Shown here piece after piece: positions 1 through 5,865 of a stretch of DNA of 7,861 nucleotides; within the stretch, counting starts at the first letter, position 1, and every line of letters begins with the position of its first letter. The notes under the pieces were generated by a model. It saw only the letters and a list, made by a program, of their open reading frames with translations, ran no database searches and was not told the origin of the DNA. The position numbers and the translations under genes were made by a program. The stretch spans positions 7,788 through 15,648 of the forward strand of contig PXSU01000150.1 in the NCBI GenBank assembly GCA_003022745.1, written 5' to 3'. Origin of the DNA: Halobacteriales archaeon SW_9_67_25. GTDB lineage: Archaea; Halobacteriota; Halobacteria; Halobacteriales; Haloarculaceae.

Positions 1-105
1 CGGTGTGCGAACGACAAACTCCGCGGGCTGGGATACGGGTTCAGGTATCCGACCTACCGCGAGGGATACGAGGCGGCGATCAAGGCCTACCGGGAGTCCC
101 ACTAG
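1..105 (+). CDS. C-terminal end of a probable NAD-dependent sugar-nucleotide epimerase/dehydratase (partial)
   Basis: Reading from base 1, an open frame of 34 codons ends at the TAG at 103-105; its 5' part lies outside the window. The peptide contains NDKLRGLGYGFRYPTYREGY, which resembles the extreme C-terminus of haloarchaeal SDR-type epimerase/dehydratases, where a short helix with N-(D/A)-K/R-L precedes a Y-P-T-Y-R-E-G-Y stretch. If so, the protein is a cytoplasmic Rossmann-fold enzyme acting on a nucleotide sugar or a related substrate. No catalytic residue is visible because the NAD-binding and YxxxK regions are upstream. The stop lies 67 bp before the DHH gene on the same strand, which has its own TATA element. 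The family call rests on recall of the tail motif and is moderate. Confidence 0.6.
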   Translation, partial: RCANDKLRGLGYGFRYPTYREGYEAAIKAYRESH

Positions 106-140
106 CCCGGACGACCGGCGTCCGCCAAGCGAGGGGAACG

Positions 141-147
141 TATTTTT
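141..147 (+). promoter_or_regulatory. TATA-like element of the DHH phosphoesterase gene
   Basis: TATTTTT in otherwise GC-rich DNA, centred about 29 bp before the ATG at 173. This is the spacing for a transcript that starts at or next to the start codon (leaderless). It supports ATG 173 over the open-frame extension that begins at position 5. Confidence 0.55.
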
Positions 148-172
148 GTGTCGGGACCGACCCTCGATTCGT

Positions 173-1345
173 ATGTACGCTGGTGGTCGGGTGCCCCTCC
201 AGCTTGACGTGCTCCGCCCGCTCCTCGACGACCCGGTCCGGCTGGGGGCTGCAGTGGCAGCCGTCGTGGTCCTGATGATCGTGGCGTCGCTGGTGGTGCG
301 ACGGCTCCGCAGGACGAAGGGCAGCGGCCTGGCGCGTGTCCTCTCCCGGTACGACCGCGTCTCGGTGCTGATGCACCCCAACCCGGACCCCGACGCCATG
401 TCGGCCGCCCTGGCGGTCGACACGCTGGCCGGGAGCGTCGACACGGAAGCGACACTACAGTATCCGGGCCAGATCCGACACCAGGAGAACCGCGCATTCG
501 AGACGGTGCTCGATACGGACTTCGACCGCATCGAGACGAGCGCCGACATCGAGGGCGAGGCGGTGGTGCTCGTCGACCACAACGAACCACGGGGCTTCTC
601 CGGGGCAGAGAACGTCGACCCGGTCGCTGTCGTCGATCACCATCCCGGGAACGGGGCCGGTACCGACTTCACCGACGTCAGGAGCGACACCGGTGCCTGT
701 GCCAGCATCTTCGCGGAGTACTTCCGGGAACTGGACTGGGAGCCGGTCGACCCCGACGAGATGGGAACTCTCGAGAACGGCGACCGGGTTCTCGAACCGC
801 GTGTCGCGACGGGGCTGGTCTACGGCATCCAGTCTGACACGAAGTCCCTGACAAAGGGGTGTTCGTCCGCGGAGTTCCAGGCCGCCGAGTTCCTCTATCC
901 CGGCGTCGACCAGGACCGCCTCGACCGCATCGCCAACCCGCAGGTCGACGCCGAAGTGCTGGAGTTAAAGGCCAGAGCTATCTCCGAACGCGACGTCCGC
1001 AAGGCATTCGCCGTCAGCGATGTCGGCCCCGTCTCGAACGTCGACGCCATCCCGCAGGCCGCGGACGAACTCCTCCGACTCGAAGGGGTGACCGCCGTCG
1101 TCGTCCTAGGCGACAGGGACGGGACCATCCACCTCTCGGGCCGGTCCCGGGACGACCGCGTCCACATGGGCAAGATGTTACGGACCGTCGTCGAGGACAT
1201 CCCGATGTCGGGTGCCGGCGGTCACTCCCGGATGGGCGGCGGCCAGCTCTCGGTCGAACACATGGAAGGTATCGGTCCGAGCACTGGGATGCACCGCGAG
1301 GAGTTCAAGGAGCGGCTGTTCGAGGCGATGAAAGGCGACATCTAG
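173..1345 (+). CDS. membrane-anchored DHH/DHHA1-family phosphoesterase
   Basis: 390 aa. A single hydrophobic segment at residues 23-43, followed by Arg/Lys-rich RRLRR, suggests a cytoplasmic enzyme tethered by one N-terminal helix. The DHH domain shows the metal-binding motifs in order: HPNPDPD (68-74), VDHN (134-137), DHHP (155-158) and SDTK with Asp222. The C-terminal DHHA1 domain carries the glycine-rich GAGGHSRMGGG (347-357), matching the family's GGGH substrate-binding loop. The family cleaves phosphodiester or phosphomonoester bonds in short oligonucleotides, pAp or cyclic dinucleotides; which of these applies here cannot be read from sequence. All metal ligands appear present, so it should be active. 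The frame is open back to position 5, but ATG 173 fits the TATA element at 141-147 and puts the helix at the N-terminus. It converges on the toxin gene with an 11 bp gap. Confidence 0.9.
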   Translation: MYAGGRVPLQLDVLRPLLDDPVRLGAAVAAVVVLMIVASLVVRRLRRTKGSGLARVLSRYDRVSVLMHPNPDPDAMSAALAVDTLAGSVDTEATLQYPGQIRHQENRAFETVLDTDFDRIETSADIEGEAVVLVDHNEPRGFSGAENVDPVAVVDHHPGNGAGTDFTDVRSDTGACASIFAEYFRELDWEPVDPDEMGTLENGDRVLEPRVATGLVYGIQSDTKSLTKGCSSAEFQAAEFLYPGVDQDRLDRIANPQVDAEVLELKARAISERDVRKAFAVSDVGPVSNVDAIPQAADELLRLEGVTAVVVLGDRDGTIHLSGRSRDDRVHMGKMLRTVVEDIPMSGAGGHSRMGGGQLSVEHMEGIGPSTGMHREEFKERLFEAMKGDI

Positions 1346-1356
1346 TGTTCTGTCAA

Positions 1357-1851
1357 TCATTGATCCAGATACGGGAGCGTTGTCACGTCAAACGCATCGT
1401 AGTGACGGTCAAACGTGAGGATGTGGTCAATCTCCAGTGTTGCCATGTGTGTGGCGACGACAAAATCGGTGAATGACGCATCCAGATCCGTCCACTCGAT
1501 GAACAGTTCTGTGGCGTCAGCGAAGACATCCTCGGAGACGGATTCGGACTGATAGAGTGTGCTCTCGTCGAGAGTCGTGAGGAAAGATATAGCGTTCTGT
1601 AGTGCGGCCTGTTTTTTCAGCCGGGTCGCGGCCTCGTCGACGATGTGGTCGTTGACGATAAGTCGACGATAGGGCAGGTCGCCGTCCCGAACGAACGTCA
1701 TGAAGGCTCGTGCGACCGTGTGCATCTGATCACGGGGGTTGAACAGCGCATACAGGAACTTCGGTCCAACAACGACTTGGTGTCGAACGTGGCCCGGCCG
1801 GAACTGTCCGGCGGTGACCGTGCCGATCGATGCCTCGACTTGCTCTGCCAT
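1357..1851 (-). CDS. PIN-domain protein, probable VapC-like toxin with an altered active site
   Basis: 164 aa from ATG 1851; a GTG at 1857 is an alternative start. The PIN fold is recognised from KFLYALFNPRDQMH (31-44), NDHIVDEA with Glu73, SFTDF with Asp129, and LTFDRHYD with Asp148. PIN toxins are Mg-dependent RNases that cut tRNA, rRNA or mRNA and are held inactive by a cognate antitoxin. Two oddities stand out. The first strand reads VVVGPKF where the family normally has a V-D-T/S-(S/N/K)-F pattern, so the first catalytic Asp is replaced by Gly-Pro. There is also a 25-residue N-terminal extension before that strand. The gene starts right after the antitoxin stop, in the same frame, with no evident Shine-Dalgarno, so translation is probably coupled. 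Base composition is more AT-rich than in the flanking genes, suggesting acquisition. PIN membership is confident; activity is uncertain. Confidence 0.82.
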   Translation of the reverse strand: MAEQVEASIGTVTAGQFRPGHVRHQVVVGPKFLYALFNPRDQMHTVARAFMTFVRDGDLPYRRLIVNDHIVDEAATRLKKQAALQNAISFLTTLDESTLYQSESVSEDVFADATELFIEWTDLDASFTDFVVATHMATLEIDHILTFDRHYDAFDVTTLPYLDQ

Positions 1852-1857
1852 ACACAC

Positions 1858-2169
1858 TCAGGACTGTGCGGAGGAATCGTCGGCGTGCGTGACTGACTCA
1901 TCGTTGCCGTGCCACTCCTCGACCAGATCGGCTTCTTCGCGGGCGTCCGTCACCGCTGACTCTGGCAGCGAATCCCCCCTGAGGTTATCGGGGACAGTAA
2001 ACGCCGGGTCGTTCGGATCTGGCTGCTGCCGGCGCTCGATCCACTCGATGAGCGCCTCGTGCCCAGCCTCCTTGAGCGACAGCCCGTGTTCCCTCGCGAA
2101 CTGCTGGAATCGTTCGTACTCATCCTCACTCAGCTCTGTTTGGACATGTTTGGTGTCGTTGCGACTCAT
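1858..2169 (-). CDS. RHH-like VapB-type antitoxin
   Basis: 103 aa, very acidic. Residues 7-47 fit a ribbon-helix-helix: a short strand (KHVQTELSE), helix 1 (EDEYERFQQFAREHG) and helix 2 (SLKEAGHEALIEWIERRQQ). The tail (50-103), rich in Asp, Glu and Pro, looks disordered and would be the toxin-wrapping part. In VapBC-like pairs the RHH dimer binds an operator at its own promoter and the tail blocks the PIN active site. Two things support this: the PIN gene follows immediately, and an inverted repeat lies over the TATA element upstream. The stop codon (TGA, 1858-1860) directly abuts the toxin frame. Start ATG 2167-2169 was chosen because the TATA element at 2199-2205 predicts a transcription start a few bases before it. 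AT-rich composition is shared with the toxin. The pairing is inferred from order and fold, not from a recognised named family. Confidence 0.8.
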   Translation of the reverse strand: MSRNDTKHVQTELSEDEYERFQQFAREHGLSLKEAGHEALIEWIERRQQPDPNDPAFTVPDNLRGDSLPESAVTDAREEADLVEEWHGNDESVTHADDSSAQS

Positions 2170-2189
2170 CTGCCACTCTCTCCGTCGTT

Positions 2190-2217
2190 CTCATGAAGCA
2201 TAAAATGTTTACATGAG
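2190..2217. promoter_or_regulatory. inverted-repeat operator candidate for the toxin-antitoxin operon
   Basis: CTCATG (2190-2195) and CATGAG (2212-2217) form perfect 6-bp arms. Allowing one bulged base and one mismatch, the symmetry extends inward as CTCATGAAGCAT against ATGTTTACATGAG. The core contains the minus-strand TATA element, so a bound repressor would block TBP. This arrangement is typical of antitoxin autoregulation. The site and symmetry are visible; its use by this antitoxin is inferred. Confidence 0.5.
2199..2205 (-). promoter_or_regulatory. TATA-like element of the antitoxin-toxin operon
   Basis: On the minus strand this reads TTTTATG, centred about 33 bp before the antitoxin ATG (2169). 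That predicts a transcript with a leader of only a few bases. It is the only AT-rich stretch in the upstream region and sits at the centre of the inverted repeat. Confidence 0.5.
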
Positions 2218-2453
2218 ATTGTTCATGGCCGACAACGCTGTCATGGTCCAGTCAACGGTCTCGTGGACCGGGCAGTACAACGCTGTTCGGGGCTATCCCT
2301 GCTACCAGCGTGTTGAACGAATCATGACCGGGTGGATATTGTCCCCGCCCTGGCGTGTCACACACAGACCGGGACCGACAACGTGGTCGGGAACGCGTCT
2401 TCACCGGGGTTGCGACCCGCGGATTTTTCCACGCCCGGTCGTACCACCCTTGT
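2218..2453. other. intergenic stretch without a recognisable gene
   Basis: The 236 bp between the toxin-antitoxin operator and the ATP-grasp gene contain open frames on both strands, but none resembles a known protein and none has a promoter at suitable spacing. Composition is intermediate up to about 2350 and then rises to the level of the flanking genes, so the boundary of the acquired segment may lie near there. Two short hairpins (2256-2270 and one around 2380-2395) have only 5-bp stems. A TATA-like GGATTTTTCC at the end belongs to the next gene. Confidence 0.5.
2423..2428 (+). promoter_or_regulatory. TATA-like element of the ATP-grasp gene
   Basis: ATTTTT within GGATTTTTCC (2421-2430), centred about 28 bp before ATG 2454. 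This fits leaderless transcription and fixes that ATG as the original start over the longer open frame from 2355. The promoter looks intact although the gene is broken. Confidence 0.5.
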
Positions 2454-3279
2454 ATGCTCCGCCTGGCGGTGGCCACCGACGCCGAAACCTACGAGCGGAT
2501 GCAGGCCCCACTCGCCGACCGCGGCATCGAGGCCGAGTACGTCCCTACGGCCGAGCGGACCATCCTGCTGGATGGGGACCTCGGCGAGTTCGACGCCGGG
2601 TTCGTCTTCCCGCCCCGCCTTGCGGAGGGCGGCGTGGCGAGCGAACTGCTGGGCGTCACCTGGGTGAACGGCCGCGAGGCCATCCTCCGGTCGCGCCCTG
2701 CCCACACCCGAGACCATCGTCGTCTCCGACCCCGTCGACGAGGCCGACCTCGCGGCGGCGTTCGAGCGGTTCGATCCCCCGGTGGTGGTCAAACCCAACG
2801 CCGTCACCCGCGGGATCGGCGTCGCCAAGGCCCACGACCTCGATTCCTTTCTCGGCGTCTGTGACTACCTCGATTTGGTCCACGATTACCGCGCAACCGG
2901 CGACCGGTCGTTTCTCGTTCAGGAGTTCCTCCCTGACGCACGCGATTACCGCGCAATGGCCCTCGACGGCGAGTACGTCGGGGCCGTCGAGCGGCGACTG
3001 CCAGACGACGCCCTCGCGGCGGGCCAGTGGAAACACAACGTCCACCGCGGCGCCGAGGCGACCGGCGTGGACCTGCCCGCCGAGTTGCGGGACCTCGCAG
3101 AACGTGCCGCCAGAGCGATGGAAATCCCCTTTCTCGGCGTGGACCTGCTGGTCTCGGGCGACCGGGCGGTGGTCAACGAAACCAACGCACGACCGACAAT
3201 CGACGCCGCGACGAAGTACGAACCGGGGTTCTGGGACGACCTCGCCGCGCTGATACGGGCGACAGCGGGGAGTCGGTAG
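2454..3279 (+). pseudogene. RimK-like ATP-grasp ligase, frameshifted by an internal deletion
   Basis: Two consecutive frames encode one protein. Frame A, from ATG 2454, gives MLRLAVATDAETYERM and runs through WVNGREAILRSR, ending about base 2696. It then turns into basic out-of-frame sequence. Frame B resumes at about 2698 with LPTPETIVVSDPVDEADL and continues to TAG 3277-3279. It carries ATP-grasp hallmarks: VVVKPNAVTRGIGVAK (nucleotide-binding Lys), FLVQEFLPDARDYR, and NETNARPTIDAATKYEPGF with the metal-binding Glu and Asn. Relatives have a short helix, roughly RNKA..L...G, between SR and the PTPE strand, and it is absent here. That implies a missing stretch of about 38 or 41 nt; either size restores frame and a protein near 287-288 aa. 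An intact enzyme would join a carboxylate to an amine (often glutamate) using ATP. A start at GTG 2782 could give only a fragment lacking the N-terminal domain. An assembly error is the main alternative. Confidence 0.82.
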
Positions 3280-3297
3280 TGAGAACTGAGGGAAATT

Positions 3298-3310
3298 CTT
3301 CCGTCGGAAG
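3298..3310. terminator. small hairpin between convergent genes
   Basis: CTTCC-GTC-GGAAG is a perfect 5-bp stem with a 3-base loop, in the 45-bp gap between the ends of the ATP-grasp gene (+) and the Hsp20 gene (-). No long T tract follows on either strand, so a role in termination is only suggested by position. Confidence 0.25.
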
Positions 3311-3324
3311 CCGCCGGTTGCCCG

Positions 3325-3729
3325 TCAGATGTCGATGCTGGTCGAGTCGTCGGCCCGGTCGAATGCGACTTCCAAGACGCCGTTGTTGTATGTGGCGTCG
3401 GCGGAGTGTTCGTCGACGCGCGCCGGCAACTCGACGCGCTCGCTGTAGTCACGGCCGTCGCTTCCCGCCCGGAGGGACAGCGTCGTCCCGTCGCACTTCA
3501 GATCGATGTCGGACTTCTCGACGCCCGGGACGTCGGCGACGACGCGCACTGTCTCGTCGGTTTCATGGATGTCGTAGTGGACGGCGGATCTGTCCGCTGC
3601 CGCATCGCCGCCACCCCCGCTCGCGCGCTCGAAGCGGAACTCCGCGTTCCCGCCCATCATGTCGTTCATCATCCGCTCAATCTCCTCGAAGAACTCGTCG
3701 AAGGGGTCCTCGCGGTCGTCGTCCCTCAT
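3325..3729 (-). CDS. Hsp20/alpha-crystallin-family small heat-shock protein
   Basis: 134 aa. An acidic, Met-rich N-terminal arm (1-45; DEFFEEIERMMNDMMGG) precedes an alpha-crystallin domain at about 48-125. That domain has VRVVADVPGVEKSDIDLKCD and the diagnostic A-x(3)-N-G-V-L motif as ATYNNGVLEV (112-121). The protein ends in SIDI, an I-x-I motif that docks into a neighbouring subunit during oligomer assembly. Such proteins are ATP-independent cytoplasmic holdases that bind unfolding proteins. An in-frame ATG at 3756 would add nine residues, but it lies inside the TATA-like CTTTTG. ATG 3729 sits about 27 bp downstream of that element, so it is preferred. It lies 51 bp beyond the MOSC stop on the same strand with its own promoter. 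No heat-shock-specific operator was recognised. Confidence 0.93.
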   Translation of the reverse strand: MRDDDREDPFDEFFEEIERMMNDMMGGNAEFRFERASGGGGDAAADRSAVHYDIHETDETVRVVADVPGVEKSDIDLKCDGTTLSLRAGSDGRDYSERVELPARVDEHSADATYNNGVLEVAFDRADDSTSIDI

Positions 3730-3754
3730 GCCAGAGTGTAGGGCCAAGCGGGGC

Positions 3755-3758
3755 AAAA
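3755..3758 (-). promoter_or_regulatory. TATA-like element of the Hsp20 gene
   Basis: The minus-strand GGCTTTTGCC contains the only A/T run upstream of the gene. It is centred about 27 bp before ATG 3729, which indicates a leaderless message and decides between the two candidate starts. Confidence 0.45.
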
Positions 3759-3780
3759 GCCTTCGGCTCTCCGTCCCTCT

Positions 3781-4551
3781 CTACTCCGCTATCTCGACCT
3801 CTTCGCCCACCCGGAGCGACTTGCCCCGGTCGGCCGCCGGGACGCGGGCGATGAGCATCAGCGTGTAGTAGTGGTCGAACGCGTCGCGGTCGGCCCACTC
3901 GGGGAACGTCTCCTCGCGTTTCTCGACGAATCGTTCCCGAAACTCCCCCAGCGGGTCGCCAGTCTCCGGGTTCCTGGCTGGTACAATACACCGGCCACAC
4001 GGCGTGACACCCTCGATTCGGATGTCGCCAGCCACGAACGCGGGGGCGTCGGCCCCGACGAAGCGGTCTTCCCAGAACGCTGGGACGCCTCCCACCTCGA
4101 TATTGGCACGGAGGCGGCGCCGTGCGCTCTCGACAGTCATCCTGTCGAACCACGAGGCGACCGTCTCCAGGGTCGCCGTGCTGATGACCGACGGGCCCAT
4201 GCTCTGGCGGTCGACGTAGCCCGTCTCCGTGTCGTGTGCGATGTAGACGTCCTCGTCGAAGAACTCACCGAACCACGCCATCGCACGCTCACGTTCCGTG
4301 TCCAAGTCGAACTCACGGCGCTCGCCGGCCGGCGTTTCCACCGTCAGCCGGCCCGACGACGGGTCGTACTCCGGGGTGAGTTCGTTGACTCGGCCGGTCC
4401 GCTTTCCGTTTATGACTTCGCGGTCGCCGTCGAAGAGGGCATACTCCCTGTCGCCAGCCAGCGTCCCGCCCTCTCGAATCCGTGCTTCCTCGACGTCGGT
4501 TCCCTCAAGCGCCTTCACCGGGTAAACCCGGAGACGTTCGATGTGTGACAT
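3781..4551 (-). CDS. MOSC-domain protein of the mARC/YcbX type
   Basis: 256 aa. Residues 1-100 match the MOSC N-terminal beta-barrel domain (IERLRVYPVKALEG, AGDREYALFD). Residues about 115-254 are the MOSC domain. Visible motifs are RRRLRANIEVGG (144-155, the R-x-R-x-N signature of mARC-like proteins) and GVTPCGRCIVPARNPETG (181-198), with Cys185 and Cys188. In mARC enzymes a Cys in this C-x-R-C region ligates molybdenum. The family binds a molybdenum cofactor bearing a terminal sulfur and reduces N-hydroxylated compounds, or transfers sulfur. Substrate and electron donor cannot be told here, and no reductase is adjacent. Length agrees with single-domain archaeal members. ATG 4551 has a weak TATA-like GATACA near 4578-4585. 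It lies 62 bp from the kinase stop, so co-transcription with the kinase gene upstream is possible. Confidence 0.88.
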   Translation of the reverse strand: MSHIERLRVYPVKALEGTDVEEARIREGGTLAGDREYALFDGDREVINGKRTGRVNELTPEYDPSSGRLTVETPAGERREFDLDTERERAMAWFGEFFDEDVYIAHDTETGYVDRQSMGPSVISTATLETVASWFDRMTVESARRRLRANIEVGGVPAFWEDRFVGADAPAFVAGDIRIEGVTPCGRCIVPARNPETGDPLGEFRERFVEKREETFPEWADRDAFDHYYTLMLIARVPAADRGKSLRVGEEVEIAE

Positions 4552-4613
4552 AACTCTCTGGAATCGCTGCGTTGTACTGTATCCACTGTCGGTCCGGACT
4601 TACCGTTTGTGAC

Positions 4614-5774
4614 CTACGCCGCCGCCTCGTCCTCGAACCGAATCTCGAAGCGTGCGCCGCCGTCCTCGCTCTCGGTGGCGCGGATCGACCAGCCGTGGGC
4701 GGTCACGACCCGTTCGACGATGGCCAGTCCCAGCCCCGTCCCACCGCCGCCGGAGACGCCCATCTCGAAGACATCGTCGCGTTCGTCGGCGGGGATGCCA
4801 GGACCGTCGTCGGCAACGTACACCCCCTCCTCGTCTGCGAGCGAGCCCACACGGACCGTCACCGATGGGCCGGCGTGGTCGACGGCGTTCCGAAAGAGGT
4901 TCTCGAAGGCCTGTGCGAGGCGGTCCGGATCACCCTGAACGGTGCCAGCCAACTCGCATTCGAGGATAGCGTTGTCAGTCTCGACGACTGCCCACGCGTC
5001 GCCGACGAGCCCTTCGCCGTCGACGCGCTGGCGGCTCTCAACGGTCCAGCCCTCCCGGGAGACCACGAGCAGGTCCTCGACGAGCGTCTCCATGCGTTCC
5101 ATCGCGTTCTCGACGTTCTCGATGGCCCTCAGTTGGTCGTTGCTCGCACCCTCGCGGAGGAGGTCCAGCCAGCCGCTGGCCACCGACAGCGGGCTCCGAA
5201 GGTCGTGGCTGAGGATGCTCGCAAACTCTTCCAAGCGTTCGGACTTGCGTTCGAGTTCGCGTTTCTGGCGGCGGATCTCGGCCTCCGAACGGATCCGCTG
5301 GACCGCTGTCGTGACGTGTGCAGCCAGAATCTCCGCCAGCGCGAGATCGCCCTGGTCGAACTCTCCGGGGGTGTCGCTGATGGCGTTGAACACGCCGATC
5401 TCCCCCAGCGGAACGCACAGCCCGGACCGGATGTCCGGCGAGGTCGGGTCCGAAACCCCGTGGGTCTGTACGTCTTCGGCCAGCAGTGACTCGCCCGTCT
5501 GGTAGGCGTGTCCTATCGCCCCCCGGTCGGGGTCGAACGGTGGAACCTCCTCCGGGGGAACGACAGCCGACCCCGTGACAACCTCGGGGAGGAGCCGGTC
5601 GCCTTCGCGGACGTAGACGACGCTCTGGTCGAACTCGAGCAACTCGGCAGCCGCCTCCACGGCACGCTCGAAGACCTCGGCGTCGGATTCACAGCCCACG
5701 AGGTCGACCGCCACGCCGTGGAGCGCCCGGATTTTGTCCGAGTGGCGCGGCGTCTCGGGGTCCTCGGCTGTCAC
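4614..5774 (-). CDS. GAF-domain sensor histidine kinase, no adjacent response regulator
   Basis: 386 aa, soluble, with no membrane segment. A GAF domain covers about 15-158 (FERAVEAAAELLEFDQSVVY; GLCVPLGEIGVFNAIS). A helical linker, probably a signalling coiled coil (RIRSEAEIRRQKRELERKSERLEE), spans about 160-183. The kinase core has the H-box SHDLRSPL with phospho-acceptor His190, the N-box FRNAVDHAG with Asn296, G1 as DDGPGI (322-327) and G2 as GGGGTGLGL (342-350). All catalytic motifs are intact. It should autophosphorylate in response to a small-molecule or redox signal at the GAF domain and pass phosphate to an Asp receiver. No receiver protein lies in the window, common for haloarchaeal kinases. 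The start is GTG 5774: no in-frame ATG exists before the kinase core, and a good TATA element lies about 34 bp upstream. Confidence 0.93.
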   Translation of the reverse strand: MTAEDPETPRHSDKIRALHGVAVDLVGCESDAEVFERAVEAAAELLEFDQSVVYVREGDRLLPEVVTGSAVVPPEEVPPFDPDRGAIGHAYQTGESLLAEDVQTHGVSDPTSPDIRSGLCVPLGEIGVFNAISDTPGEFDQGDLALAEILAAHVTTAVQRIRSEAEIRRQKRELERKSERLEEFASILSHDLRSPLSVASGWLDLLREGASNDQLRAIENVENAMERMETLVEDLLVVSREGWTVESRQRVDGEGLVGDAWAVVETDNAILECELAGTVQGDPDRLAQAFENLFRNAVDHAGPSVTVRVGSLADEEGVYVADDGPGIPADERDDVFEMGVSGGGGTGLGLAIVERVVTAHGWSIRATESEDGGARFEIRFEDEAAA

Positions 5775-5803
5775 CGTCCTGTTTCCGGGTTTATGATGTT
5801 TAG

Positions 5804-5812
5804 TTATTTAAA
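5804..5812 (-). promoter_or_regulatory. TATA element of the histidine kinase gene
   Basis: On the minus strand this reads TTTAAATAA, among the strongest AT-rich promoter cores in the window. It is centred about 34 bp before GTG 5774, predicting a leader of roughly 7-9 nt. It supports the GTG start. Confidence 0.6.
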
Positions 5813-5821
5813 ACGTCGCAT

Positions 5822-5850
5822 CGACGGAGTCGGACGCCTGCAGGCCGTCG
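5822..5850 (-). terminator. inverted repeat downstream of the CBS-HPF gene; terminator or operator candidate
   Basis: CGACGG (5822-5827) and CCGTCG (5845-5850) form perfect 6-bp outer arms. Inside is a perfect 10-bp palindrome, GCCTGCAGGC (5836-5845), overlapping the right arm by one base. On the minus strand the repeat begins 16 bp after the CBS-HPF stop and is followed by TTTT (5813-5810). It could end that transcript. It also lies just upstream of the kinase TATA element, so an operator role is equally possible. Confidence 0.35.
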
Positions 5851-5865
5851 ATTTCCCACCCGAGC

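Noticed and set aside
2256..2270. CGGTC-loop-GACCG hairpin as a terminator or small RNA
   Set aside because: The stem is only 5 bp, with no T tract or promoter nearby.
1354..2333. Similar AATCAT-containing words near both edges of the AT-rich insert, considered as a target-site duplication
   Set aside because: The match is only a few bases with mismatches beyond and is no better than expected by chance.
2213..3253. 346-codon open frame on the plus strand
   Set aside because: It overlaps the ATP-grasp pseudogene in another frame, and its product is rich in Arg, Pro, Ser and Thr with no family resemblance: an out-of-frame shadow typical of GC-rich DNA.
3027..3854. 275-codon open frame on the plus strand
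   Set aside because: It crosses the end of the ATP-grasp gene and the whole Hsp20 gene; the product is an Arg-rich low-complexity shadow.
4572..5489. 305-codon open frame on the plus strand
   Set aside because: It is antisense to the histidine kinase, whose complete H, N, G1 and G2 motifs show which strand is coding.
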